Source: Streptococcus sp. A12
GTDB lineage: Bacteria; Bacillota; Bacilli; Lactobacillales; Streptococcaceae
DNA length: 6,723 nt
Direction: 5' to 3'
Assembly: GCF_905372335.1 (NCBI RefSeq)
Contig: NZ_CAJPOU010000061.1
Span: 1-6,723, forward strand
Numbering within the stretch: the stretch's first letter is position 1; each line of letters begins with the position of its first letter. The translations under genes and the position numbers were made by a program. A model generated the notes under the pieces. It saw nothing but the letters and a program-made list of their open reading frames with translations. It was not told the DNA's origin and made no database searches. Positions 1 to 6,377 of this stretch are shown here, one piece after another.

Positions 1-365
1 GCACGACGCTCCATATCAACAGAATGTTGATCTTTGGCTTCTTCAAGGGCTTTTTCAGCACGCATTTTTGCACGCTCAGCCCGGCTAATATCAATGTCTC
101 GAGCGCGTTCCGCCGAATCCGCTACGATGGTAATGACATTATCTACCACTTCGATAATCCCACCATTCACGGCGATCCAATCAATGTGTTTTTCGTCATC
201 GACCCGACGGACCTTGACTTGGTCTACAGCCAAAACCGCAATGGTATTGATATGACGAGGTAAAATCCCTAATTCACCATCAATTGTCTTGACAGATACA
301 AATGCGGCATGATGATCATAAACCAGTCCATCCGGTGTAACGATTTGGACGTTCATTTGACTCAT
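1..365 (-). CDS. atpC: F1Fo-ATPase epsilon subunit, partial (C-terminus off the window edge)
   Basis: Epsilon is the small rotor subunit of F1. It sits on gamma, contacts the c-ring and can inhibit ATP hydrolysis through its C-terminal helices. The 121 visible residues begin MSQMNVQIVTPDGLVYDHHA. They include the family motif GELGILPRH (30-38) in the N-terminal beta-sandwich and NGG (67-69), followed from about residue 84 by a charged helical segment (SAERARDIDISRAERAK). Streptococcal epsilon is usually about 139 residues, so some 17 residues and the stop codon are missing at the low-coordinate edge. The ATG at 363-365 is chosen over the in-frame ATG at codon 4 because GAGG lies six bases before it. 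It is the last subunit gene of the operon, 13 bases after atpD. The reading frame is intact. Whether a terminator follows cannot be seen. Confidence 0.96.
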   Translation of the reverse strand, partial: MSQMNVQIVTPDGLVYDHHAAFVSVKTIDGELGILPRHINTIAVLAVDQVKVRRVDDEKHIDWIAVNGGIIEVVDNVITIVADSAERARDIDISRAERAKMRAEKALEEAKDQHSVDMERR

Positions 366-378
366 CTTTCACCTCTTC

Positions 379-1785
379 TTAGAATCCCATTTTTTCAGCT
401 TTTGCAATCACATCTTCGATCGAACCGACACCACGGAAGGCATCCTCAGGTAAGTGGTCGTGTTTCCCATCCAAAATTTCCTTAAAGCCACGTACAGTTT
501 CTGCAACCGGTACATAAGAACCAGGTTGACCAGTGAATTGTTCCGCCACGTTAAAGTTTTGAGACAAGAAGAATTGAATACGACGAGCACGAGCTACCAA
601 GGTCTTTTCATCATCAGACAATTCATCCATCCCCAAGATAGCAATGATATCTTGCAATTCGTGGTAGCGTTGAAGGACGCGTTTGACCTCAGAAGCCACT
701 GCATAGTGCTCTTCTCCGACGATTTCTGGAGAAAGAGCACGTGAGCTAGATGCCAATGGGTCAACGGCAGGGTAGATCCCCAATTGAACCAATTTACGCT
801 CCAAGTTGGTGGTTGAGTCCAAATGGGCGAAGGCCGTTGCTGGGGCAGGGTCTGTATAGTCATCGGCTGGCACGTAGATGGCCTGGATCGATGTAACAGA
901 ACCTTTCTTGGTTGAGGTAATCCGTTCTTGCAATTGTCCCATTTCAGTTGCCAAAGTAGGTTGGTAACCAACGGCTGATGGCATCCGTCCCAAAAGGGCA
1001 GATACTTCTGAACCGGCTTGGGTGAAACGGAAGATATTGTCGATAAACAAGAGAACGTCCTGACCTTCGACATCACGGAAGTATTCCGCAATAGTCAAAC
1101 CAGTCAAAGCTACACGCATCCGTGCTCCTGGTGGTTCGTTCATTTGTCCAAAGACCATGGCTGTTTTTTCGATAACGCCAGATTCTTTCATTTCCCAGTA
1201 AAGGTCATTCCCTTCACGGGTCCGTTCTCCAACTCCGGTAAATACAGAGATCCCACCGTGCTCTTGGGCAATGTTGTGGATCAATTCTTGAATCAAGACG
1301 GTCTTCCCAACTCCGGCACCACCGAAGAGGCCGACCTTCCCACCTTTCAAGTAAGGGGCAAGGAGGTCAATGACCTTGATCCCTGTTTCAAGAATTTCTT
1401 CTGAAGTAGAAAGCTCATCAAAGGATGGAGCTTTTTTATGAATGGATTCACGAGGAGCATCTTCTGGAAATGCTTCTTCCAAGTCAATGGTATCTCCCAA
1501 GACGTTGAAGACCCGTCCAAGAGTTTCTTTTCCGACAGGTACAGAGATTGGACGACCAGTGTCCAATACTTCCATCCCACGAGTCAAGCCATCTGTTGAT
1601 TCCATGGCAATGGTACGAACGACACCATCCCCAAGTTCAAGAGCTACTTCAAGAACGACTTTTGATTTTTGTTGGTCATTTTTATAGACTACAAGCGCAT
1701 TATTAATCTCAGGGAGTTTATCGCCCGCAGCAAAAGCTACGTCAACGACAGGACCTACAACCTGAGAAATTTTGCCTAAACTCAT
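379..1785 (-). CDS. atpD: F1Fo-ATPase beta subunit (catalytic)
   Basis: Beta carries the catalytic nucleotide site of F1; three copies alternate with alpha in the cytoplasmic head. All key elements are present in 468 residues, the normal family length: the N-terminal barrel (GKISQVVGPVVDVAF), the Walker A loop GGAGVGKT (155-162), the catalytic glutamate E187 in GERTREGND, Walker B LLFIDN ending near D249, the family signature PAVDPLASSS (339-348), and the C-terminal DELSDDE segment (387-393) that touches gamma and epsilon, a conservative variant of the usual DELSEED. ATG is preceded by TAGGAG at good spacing. An unusually long 88-base spacer separates it from atpG upstream, whereas atpC follows after only 13 bases. 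No frame or motif defects are seen. Confidence 0.99.
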   Translation of the reverse strand: MSLGKISQVVGPVVDVAFAAGDKLPEINNALVVYKNDQQKSKVVLEVALELGDGVVRTIAMESTDGLTRGMEVLDTGRPISVPVGKETLGRVFNVLGDTIDLEEAFPEDAPRESIHKKAPSFDELSTSEEILETGIKVIDLLAPYLKGGKVGLFGGAGVGKTVLIQELIHNIAQEHGGISVFTGVGERTREGNDLYWEMKESGVIEKTAMVFGQMNEPPGARMRVALTGLTIAEYFRDVEGQDVLLFIDNIFRFTQAGSEVSALLGRMPSAVGYQPTLATEMGQLQERITSTKKGSVTSIQAIYVPADDYTDPAPATAFAHLDSTTNLERKLVQLGIYPAVDPLASSSRALSPEIVGEEHYAVASEVKRVLQRYHELQDIIAILGMDELSDDEKTLVARARRIQFFLSQNFNVAEQFTGQPGSYVPVAETVRGFKEILDGKHDHLPEDAFRGVGSIEDVIAKAEKMGF

Positions 1786-1873
1786 GTCATTCTCCTATTC
1801 TATTAAGTTTCTAAGCTTGTGAATACACACCATCAAGCTTATGTTTGTATTGTTAAAATGTGCATCGAATCAA
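1786..1873 (-). other. Long atpG-atpD spacer with an 8-bp dyad
   Basis: This 88-base spacer is several times longer than most others in the operon. It holds a perfect 8-bp inverted repeat: taagcttg at 1812-1819 and caagctta at 1834-1841, separated by 14 bases. In the transcript it could form a hairpin about 25 bases upstream of the atpD start, outside the atpD ribosome-binding site. There is no U-run after it, so it is not a typical terminator. Both arms contain the self-complementary hexamer AAGCTT, so the same signal also reads as a direct repeat. No ORF or convincing promoter was seen in the spacer. A role in mRNA stability or beta-subunit dosage is inference. Confidence 0.5.
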
Positions 1874-2755
1874 CTACTCAAGCGCACTCGCTCCTGCAAC
1901 AATTTCCGTAATTTCTTGCGTAATGGTTGCCTGACGAGCTCGGTTGTATTGAATGGTCAATTCATCAATTACTTTCTTGGCATTGTCTGTTGCGGTTTGC
2001 ATGGCCATCATACCGGCAGCATTTTCAGCTGTTTTGGCATCAATGATGGCTCCATAAATCATACTTTCCGCAAACTGTGGAAGCAATTGATCCAAAATCG
2101 CATCGCGGTCTGATTCCAATTCCAGATTCAAGATATAATCTTCATCTGCTTCATTGGGGTCCAAGTCAATGATCGGAAGCATTTGCTCTACCCGCAATTG
2201 ACTGGTCAAACTGTTGACGTGGTGATTATAACAGACATACAATTCATCAAACAATTCATTTTGATACATTTGGACTGTCTTATTGATGATCTTCCGCACT
2301 TCATCAAAGCTTGGTTGATCAGCTAGACCACGTAGTTCATAAACAGGCTGGATGCCTCTTGCTCTAAAGAAATCTGCCCCAATACTTCCAATACAGATGA
2401 CTTCAAAATCCTCACCCGTTGGATGGTATTCTTCCTTCAATTCCATGACTGACTTGAGGATAGAGGCGTTGTAGCCTCCCACTAGTCCACGGTCAGAAGT
2501 GATAACAATATAAGCAGACTTTTTGACAGGACGACTCTTTAAAAATGGATGGTACTTAGCATTTTCAGCCTCGTGTCCATGTAAGAGGTCTGTCAATAGT
2601 TTACGAACCTTAGATGCGTAAATTTGGAAGTCCCTAGCAGCTTGCTCAGACTTCCCAAGTTTGGCAGCAGATACCATCTGCATAGCATTTGTAATTTGAC
2701 TGGTATTCTTTGTCGATGCAATTTTATTTTTGATATCATTTAAAGAAACTGCCAT
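1874..2755 (-). CDS. atpG: F1Fo-ATPase gamma subunit (central shaft)
   Basis: Gamma is the central coiled-coil shaft that turns inside alpha3-beta3 and couples c-ring rotation to catalysis. The 293-residue length is typical for streptococci. The N-terminal helix (NDIKNKIASTKNTSQITNAM, 6-25) and the C-terminal helix form the shaft. The conserved segment ITSDRGLVGGYN (85-96) lies in the Rossmann-like domain. The family signature ITQEITEIVAGASA (278-291) sits at the extreme C-terminus. The ATG is preceded by AGGAG with six bases between. The gene follows atpA by 15 bases and is separated from atpD by 88 bases. The frame is clean and nothing appears lost. Confidence 0.98.
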   Translation of the reverse strand: MAVSLNDIKNKIASTKNTSQITNAMQMVSAAKLGKSEQAARDFQIYASKVRKLLTDLLHGHEAENAKYHPFLKSRPVKKSAYIVITSDRGLVGGYNASILKSVMELKEEYHPTGEDFEVICIGSIGADFFRARGIQPVYELRGLADQPSFDEVRKIINKTVQMYQNELFDELYVCYNHHVNSLTSQLRVEQMLPIIDLDPNEADEDYILNLELESDRDAILDQLLPQFAESMIYGAIIDAKTAENAAGMMAMQTATDNAKKVIDELTIQYNRARQATITQEITEIVAGASALE

Positions 2756-2770
2756 CTGCCACTCCTATTT

Positions 2771-4276
2771 CTATTTGAAACTTGATTGGTTGACAAAGTC
2801 AGTAATCACTGCATCCATTGTTTCTTCACTTGGAAGATCTTTGGTAGTACGAATGGTTTCAAAGATATCTGCATGATGTGCTTCTACAAAAGCAAACAAT
2901 TCCTCTTCAAAGCGAAGGATATCATCAACTGGTACACTATCCAAGAATCCATGTGTCAAAGCATACAAGATCACCACCTGTTTTTCAACAGTTAATGGTT
3001 CATGGACCGGTTGTTTCAAGACTTCTACTGTCCGGCGACCACGGTTCAACTTAGCTTGAGTAGCAGCATCCAAGTCACTACCAAACTTAGTGAAGGCTTC
3101 CAACTCACGGTAGGAAGCTAGGTCAATACGGAGAGTCCCTGCAACCTTCTTCATGGCCTTGATCTGGGCTGATCCACCAACCCGTGAGACAGATGATCCC
3201 GCATCAATAGCAGGACGAATACCTGAGTTAAAGAGGCTATCTTGTAAGAAGATTTGGCCATCTGTGATCGAAATCACATTGGTCGCGATATAAGCAGAAA
3301 TATCCCCTGCTTGTGTTTCAATGATTGGAAGCGCAGTAATGGAACCACCGCCCAATTCATCCGATACTTTGGCAGAACGTTCCAATAAACGGCTGTGAAG
3401 GTAGAAGACATCCCCTGGGAAGGCTTCCCGTCCTGGCGGACGACGAAGAAGAAGGGATAATTCGCGGTAAGCAACGGCTTGTTTAGACAAATCATCATAT
3501 ACGATCAAAACGTGTTTGCCATTGTACATGAACTCTTCGGCCATAGCAACCCCTGCATATGGTGCAAGGAATAGCAATGGAGACGGTTGTGAGGCTGATG
3601 CTGTCACAACAATGGTATAATCCATTGCTCCATACTTGCGAAGTGTTTCTACTTGTGTCCGAACCGTTGATTCTTTTTGTCCAATTGCGACATAGATACA
3701 GATCATGTCTTGATCCTTTTGGTTCAAGATGGTATCAATGGCAATGGAGGTTTTCCCTGTTTGACGGTCTCCGATGATCAATTCCCGTTGGCCCCGTCCG
3801 ATTGGAACGAGGGCATCAATGGCTTTCAAACCGGTTTGAAGGGGCTCTGAGACAGATTTCCGTTGCATAACACCAGGAGCTGGTGTTTCAACTGGACGGA
3901 AGGTATCTGTTACGATGTCTCCCAAGCCATCCACTGGTTGGCCAAGAGGATTGACAACCCGACCAATCAGGGCATCCCCAGCAGGGACTTCCATGATTTT
4001 ACCAGTCCGACGAATCGAGTCTCCTTCACGAATATCCGTGAAGTCTCCAAGGATAATAATCCCGACATCTGTCGTTTCCAAGTTTTGCGCCATCCCGTAT
4101 GAGCCGTTTTCAAAGATCAACAACTCACCACTCATTGCATTTTCAAGGCCATGAGCACGCGCAATCCCGTCACCAATATAGGTAACGACTCCGGTCTCTG
4201 TGACGTCAAAATTTGGCTGGAAATTTTCAATTTGTTGCTTAATTAAAGCGCTGATTTCTTGTGCGTTAATCGCCAA
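2771..4276 (-). CDS. atpA: F1Fo-ATPase alpha subunit (TTG start)
   Basis: Alpha is the regulatory, non-catalytic nucleotide-binding subunit of F1 and supplies the arginine finger to the beta sites. The 501 residues are full length. Visible elements are the P-loop GDRQTGKT (169-176, K175), Walker B HVLIVYDD (255-262), and PAIDAGSSVS followed by R365, the expected arginine finger. The start is TTG at 4274-4276, giving the normal streptococcal N-terminus MAINAQEISALIKQQIENF. An in-frame TGA two codons upstream rules out a longer protein, and the next in-frame ATG (codon 48) would remove conserved sequence. The site before the start is a poor Shine-Dalgarno, AAAGTGGTG. The gene lies 15 bases after atpH, so coupling to atpH translation is plausible but inferred. 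Confidence 0.98.
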   Translation of the reverse strand: MAINAQEISALIKQQIENFQPNFDVTETGVVTYIGDGIARAHGLENAMSGELLIFENGSYGMAQNLETTDVGIIILGDFTDIREGDSIRRTGKIMEVPAGDALIGRVVNPLGQPVDGLGDIVTDTFRPVETPAPGVMQRKSVSEPLQTGLKAIDALVPIGRGQRELIIGDRQTGKTSIAIDTILNQKDQDMICIYVAIGQKESTVRTQVETLRKYGAMDYTIVVTASASQPSPLLFLAPYAGVAMAEEFMYNGKHVLIVYDDLSKQAVAYRELSLLLRRPPGREAFPGDVFYLHSRLLERSAKVSDELGGGSITALPIIETQAGDISAYIATNVISITDGQIFLQDSLFNSGIRPAIDAGSSVSRVGGSAQIKAMKKVAGTLRIDLASYRELEAFTKFGSDLDAATQAKLNRGRRTVEVLKQPVHEPLTVEKQVVILYALTHGFLDSVPVDDILRFEEELFAFVEAHHADIFETIRTTKDLPSEETMDAVITDFVNQSSFK

Positions 4277-4291
4277 AATTCACACCACTTT
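4277..4291 (-). promoter_or_regulatory. Weak ribosome-binding site and TTG start of atpA
   Basis: Reading on the minus strand, the atpH TAG is followed by AAAGTGGTG (4291-4283), then six bases, then TTG. Only GGTG is an uninterrupted match to the anti-Shine-Dalgarno; the other genes here have GGAG, AGGAG or GAGG. The TGA at 4280-4282 closes this frame just upstream, so the TTG is the first usable start. Initiation may rely on ribosomes finishing atpH. Confidence 0.7.
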
Positions 4292-4828
4292 CTATTTCAA
4301 ATTTGCTTTTATGACTTGCAATTGACGTTTGAGACTAGTATCTAGCGTCTTGTGATTCGCTGAAACCACAAAACCACCAATCAAATCTGGATCCAATTTT
4401 TCTTTCAGAGAACGAACTTGGATACCAAATTTCTTTTCAATAATGGGGATCAATTTCTCTTTTTGAGCCTGATCCAGTCCTGCAACCGAAGAAACGGTTA
4501 CTTCGAAACAGTTGCTCACTTGTTGAATTTGATCCATACTAACTCTGACAATGTCATAAAATAAGGCTTCACGATGATTGAGAATAACCACTTCAATCAA
4601 ATGGTCTAGTAATGCTGAATCCGAGTTTTGGAAAAGTCGCAGACTTTTCGCCTTCTCTTCATCCTCTACACCGATATGAGCTAAAAATGCAGCAAGGCCT
4701 GTTTCCTCAAAAACAGCCTTTATTTGACTTAGTTGTTCATAAACGTCATCTTGCTGATTCTTTTCAAATACCAATTGAACAAAAGGCTGGGAATATTTCT
4801 CAATTACCATTAATTGCTTTTTGTCCAT
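4292..4828 (-). CDS. atpH: F1Fo-ATPase delta subunit (peripheral stalk cap)
   Basis: Delta (OSCP-like) sits on top of F1 and links the alpha N-termini to the b-subunit stalk. The 178 residues are the normal length. The N-terminal part (about 1-105) is the expected helical domain, starting MDKKQLMVIEKYSQPFVQLV. The C-terminal part carries the family signature around LKEKLDPDLIGGFVVSANHK (141-160) with the IGGF core at 150-153. Its ATG overlaps the atpF stop by one base (TAATG). AGGAG lies inside the end of atpF, seven bases before the start, so translational coupling to atpF is likely. Delta is the least conserved F1 subunit, but signature and position make the call secure. Confidence 0.97.
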   Translation of the reverse strand: MDKKQLMVIEKYSQPFVQLVFEKNQQDDVYEQLSQIKAVFEETGLAAFLAHIGVEDEEKAKSLRLFQNSDSALLDHLIEVVILNHREALFYDIVRVSMDQIQQVSNCFEVTVSSVAGLDQAQKEKLIPIIEKKFGIQVRSLKEKLDPDLIGGFVVSANHKTLDTSLKRQLQVIKANLK

Positions 4829-5322
4829 TAGGCATCTCCTAATTCATTTAGGTAGCGATCGATCAGTTGGCGATGGCCTTCAGAATCCAACTGTTGGCTT
4901 AGCAATTTACCTGCCAAGTTGACGGTTAGATCTGCGACATCTCCCTTGATACTGTTCATCGCTTCTTCTTTATTTTGCGAAATTTCTAATTGCGCTTTTT
5001 CTTTCAAGCGAAGGGCTTCTTGGTTGGCTTCACTGAGAATATGAGCCTTATTTTTTTCGGCTGTTTCCTTAGCCGTTTCAAGAATCGTCGTTGCTTCTTG
5101 ACGACTACCTGCCAACTCTTCTTCGCGTTTTGCAGCTAGTTCCTCAGCCTTTTTACGTGCCTCCTCTGCTTGGTCAATATCATTGGTAATTTTTTCAGCA
5201 CGCGCATCCAAAATACTGGTAATATTGCCCCAAGCAAATTTCTTTACTAAAAAGATTAATAAGAGGAAGGAACCAGCGATTAGTATAAAGTCACCAATAA
5301 TGGTACCAATTGTTAAATCCAT
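4828..5322 (-). CDS. atpF: F1Fo-ATPase b subunit (peripheral stalk)
   Basis: The b subunit anchors the stator: one N-terminal membrane helix and a long cytoplasmic coiled coil that dimerises and holds delta and F1 against rotation. In 164 residues there is a hydrophobic segment at about 8-27 (IIGDFILIAGSFLLLIFLV) followed by VKKFAWGNI. A highly charged Glu/Lys/Ala-rich helix then runs from about 40 to 130 (e.g. QAEEARKKAEELAAKREEEL), and a short C-terminal domain ends RQLIDRYLNELGDA. Only one b-type gene is present, so a b homodimer is expected. The ATG follows AGGAG by six bases. The gene is 15 bases from atpB and overlaps atpH by one base. Confidence 0.98.
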   Translation of the reverse strand: MDLTIGTIIGDFILIAGSFLLLIFLVKKFAWGNITSILDARAEKITNDIDQAEEARKKAEELAAKREEELAGSRQEATTILETAKETAEKNKAHILSEANQEALRLKEKAQLEISQNKEEAMNSIKGDVADLTVNLAGKLLSQQLDSEGHRQLIDRYLNELGDA

Positions 5323-5337
5323 CTTCTACTCCTCTAC

Positions 5338-6054
5338 TTACTCTTCCTCACCGTTTATTTTTTTACCTATGTACATGGATGACAACATGGTAAATACATA
5401 GGCTTGGATACATGAAATGAAAATCGAAAAGGCTGTCCATAACATGCTTCCGATAAAGGCTGCTGGATACCAATAAAAGGCTTGTTGAGACAAGGCTAAA
5501 AGTAAGCCTGCCAATACTTCACCGGCAAAAATATTCCCGTAGATCCGAATTGCTAAGGAAGCAAAATTGGTCACCTCTTCTAGGAGGTTCATCGGGGTCA
5601 TAAAACCAGGAGTCGCAAAGGCCTTCAAGTATTCCTTAAAGCCTCGACGACGAACTCCTTCCACATGAGCGATCAAGGTGATCATAAAGGAGAGAGATAA
5701 GTCATAGCCGAGGTTAGCCGTTGGGGAAGTCCACAAGTTATAACCGTTTGTTGTTTGAACTTTTGCCATTAAACCAATATTATTGGCCACCAAGATAAAG
5801 AGAAAGAGAGAAAACAAGAACAAAGAATAGTTCTTCATGTAGTGCTCTCCAATGTTTCCCTTGGTAAAACTAATGACAAAATCATAAATCATCTCAAGAG
5901 CATTTTGTTTGCCCTTAGGACGGAGGGTCATTTTGCGACTTGCCCAATAGACAAAAGCAAAGACCATCAAAACAGTTACAAGAGACATGGCAAGTAGGGT
6001 CAAATCAAAGGATACTGGTCCAATATTTAGGGTTGGATTCACACTTTCTTCCAA
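5338..6054 (-). CDS. atpB: F1Fo-ATPase a subunit (proton channel, TTG start)
   Basis: The a subunit is the membrane stator that forms the two proton half-channels against the c-ring. The protein has 238 residues with hydrophobic segments at about 16-38, 76-96, 115-132, 160-190 and 196-228. The essential arginine is R170 in SLAIRIYGNIFAGE, matching E. coli R210. Q217 in CIQAYVF matches E. coli Q252. The start is TTG at 6052-6054, preceded by a near-perfect Shine-Dalgarno (AAAGGAGGTG, seven bases away). It gives the conserved N-terminus MEESVNPTLNIGPVSFDLTL. The next ATG (codon 23) would lie within the first membrane helix. It lies 32 bases after atpE, with a hairpin-forming dyad between. Confidence 0.98.
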   Translation of the reverse strand: MEESVNPTLNIGPVSFDLTLLAMSLVTVLMVFAFVYWASRKMTLRPKGKQNALEMIYDFVISFTKGNIGEHYMKNYSLFLFSLFLFILVANNIGLMAKVQTTNGYNLWTSPTANLGYDLSLSFMITLIAHVEGVRRRGFKEYLKAFATPGFMTPMNLLEEVTNFASLAIRIYGNIFAGEVLAGLLLALSQQAFYWYPAAFIGSMLWTAFSIFISCIQAYVFTMLSSMYIGKKINGEEE

Positions 6055-6071
6055 GGTTTGACACCTCCTTT
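6055..6071 (-). promoter_or_regulatory. Strong Shine-Dalgarno that sets the atpB TTG start
   Basis: On the minus strand AAAGGAGGTG (6071-6062) is followed by seven bases and then TTG. This is the strongest anti-Shine-Dalgarno match in the operon. It identifies the TTG, rather than a downstream ATG or GTG, as the a-subunit start. It probably offsets the weaker initiation codon (inference). Confidence 0.8.
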
Positions 6072-6073
6072 CC

Positions 6074-6093
6074 TAAATAGAGAAGTCTATTTA
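6074..6093 (-). repeat. 8-bp hairpin spanning the atpE stop codon
   Basis: A perfect inverted repeat, taaataga at 6074-6081 and tctattta at 6086-6093, has a four-base loop. It covers the atpE TAG (6087-6089) and ends three bases before the AAAGGAGGTG site of atpB. The stem is AU-rich and not followed by a U-run, so it is not a normal terminator. An intercistronic structure that shapes c versus a subunit output or protects the atpE 3' end is possible but unproven. Confidence 0.5.
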
Positions 6094-6287
6094 ATAACGA
6101 AGGCCATAGCCAAGGTTACGAAGAAGGTACCTTCTACAAAGGCAATCCCAAGGATCAAAAGGCTACGTAATTGACCGATAATCTCTGGTTGACGAGAAGC
6201 AGCTTTAAAAAGATTACTCATAATCAATCCTTCAGCAATGGACACGCCGAAGCAGGCAAAACAAAGACCTAAAAATGTTAAATTCAT
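6087..6287 (-). CDS. atpE: F1Fo-ATPase c subunit (rotor ring proteolipid)
   Basis: The c subunit forms the membrane rotor ring; each copy carries one ion-binding carboxylate. The 66 residues form two membrane helices (about 3-27 and 42-65) joined by the conserved polar loop RQP (32-34). The carboxylate of helix 2 is E52 in GIAFVEGTFF, aligning without gaps to E. coli D61. Helix 1 has GVSIAEG (14-20), a variant of the glycine-rich GxGxGxG pattern. It carries a second acid, E19, at the position of E. coli I28. The length equals the streptococcal c subunit, shorter than E. coli's because its ends are trimmed. The ATG is preceded by AAGGAG with eight bases between. It is the first gene of the operon and follows the promoter region directly. 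Confidence 0.98.
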   Translation of the reverse strand: MNLTFLGLCFACFGVSIAEGLIMSNLFKAASRQPEIIGQLRSLLILGIAFVEGTFFVTLAMAFVIK

Positions 6288-6307
6288 GATGAATTCTCCT
6301 TAAATAA

Positions 6308-6349
6308 ATTTTACTCCCTTAGTTTACTCCTAAAAAATATAATAGTCAA
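6308..6349 (-). promoter_or_regulatory. Candidate proximal promoter P2 of the atp operon
   Basis: On the minus strand, -35 TTGACT (6349-6344; 5/6 to TTGACA) is 17 bases from -10 TAAACT (6326-6321; 4/6 to TATAAT). The expected start near 6314 leaves a leader of about 27 bases containing the atpE Shine-Dalgarno. Position and spacing make this a plausible main operon promoter. The -10 is imperfect and no TG extension is present. An acid-inducible atp promoter is known in S. pneumoniae, but whether this is its equivalent cannot be told by reading. Confidence 0.55.
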
Positions 6350-6363
6350 ATGTTTGCTCAGAA

Positions 6364-6377
6364 AGAAAACGTTTTAC
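6364..6377. promoter_or_regulatory. Possible cre-like palindrome
   Basis: A perfect 10-bp palindrome aaaacgtttt (6366-6375) sits in a 14-base context matching the CcpA-type pattern TGAAAACGTTTTCA at 11 of 14 positions on either strand. It lies between the two promoter candidates, about 15 bases upstream of the P2 -35 box. The conserved outer TG/CA bases are only partly kept, so CcpA binding is uncertain. Confidence 0.25.

Noticed and set aside
24..263. Plus-strand open frames opposite atpC
   Set aside because: They lie antisense to the well-supported epsilon gene, have no convincing ribosome-binding site and give unrecognisable, biased proteins.
1786..1873. Internal promoter in the atpG-atpD spacer (TTGATT with a TACAAA-like -10)
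   Set aside because: The -10 matches only 4 of 6 and the spacing is 18, which is easily expected by chance in AT-rich sequence.
454..2113. Several plus-strand and alternate-frame open frames over atpD and atpG
   Set aside because: They are shadows of full-length conserved genes, and their translations show no family motifs.
4277..4279. ATT just upstream of the atpA TTG as the true start
   Set aside because: ATT starts are very rare, and TTG gives the expected streptococcal N-terminus at good spacing.
6074..6093. Terminator between atpE and atpB
   Set aside because: The stem is AU-rich, has no U-run after it, and the essential downstream genes must be transcribed.
6087..6287. Na+-specific c-ring on the basis of E19 plus E52
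   Set aside because: The Ser that follows the acid in Na+ sites is Gly here, and streptococcal enzymes are known as proton pumps. Kept only as a finding about two carboxylates.
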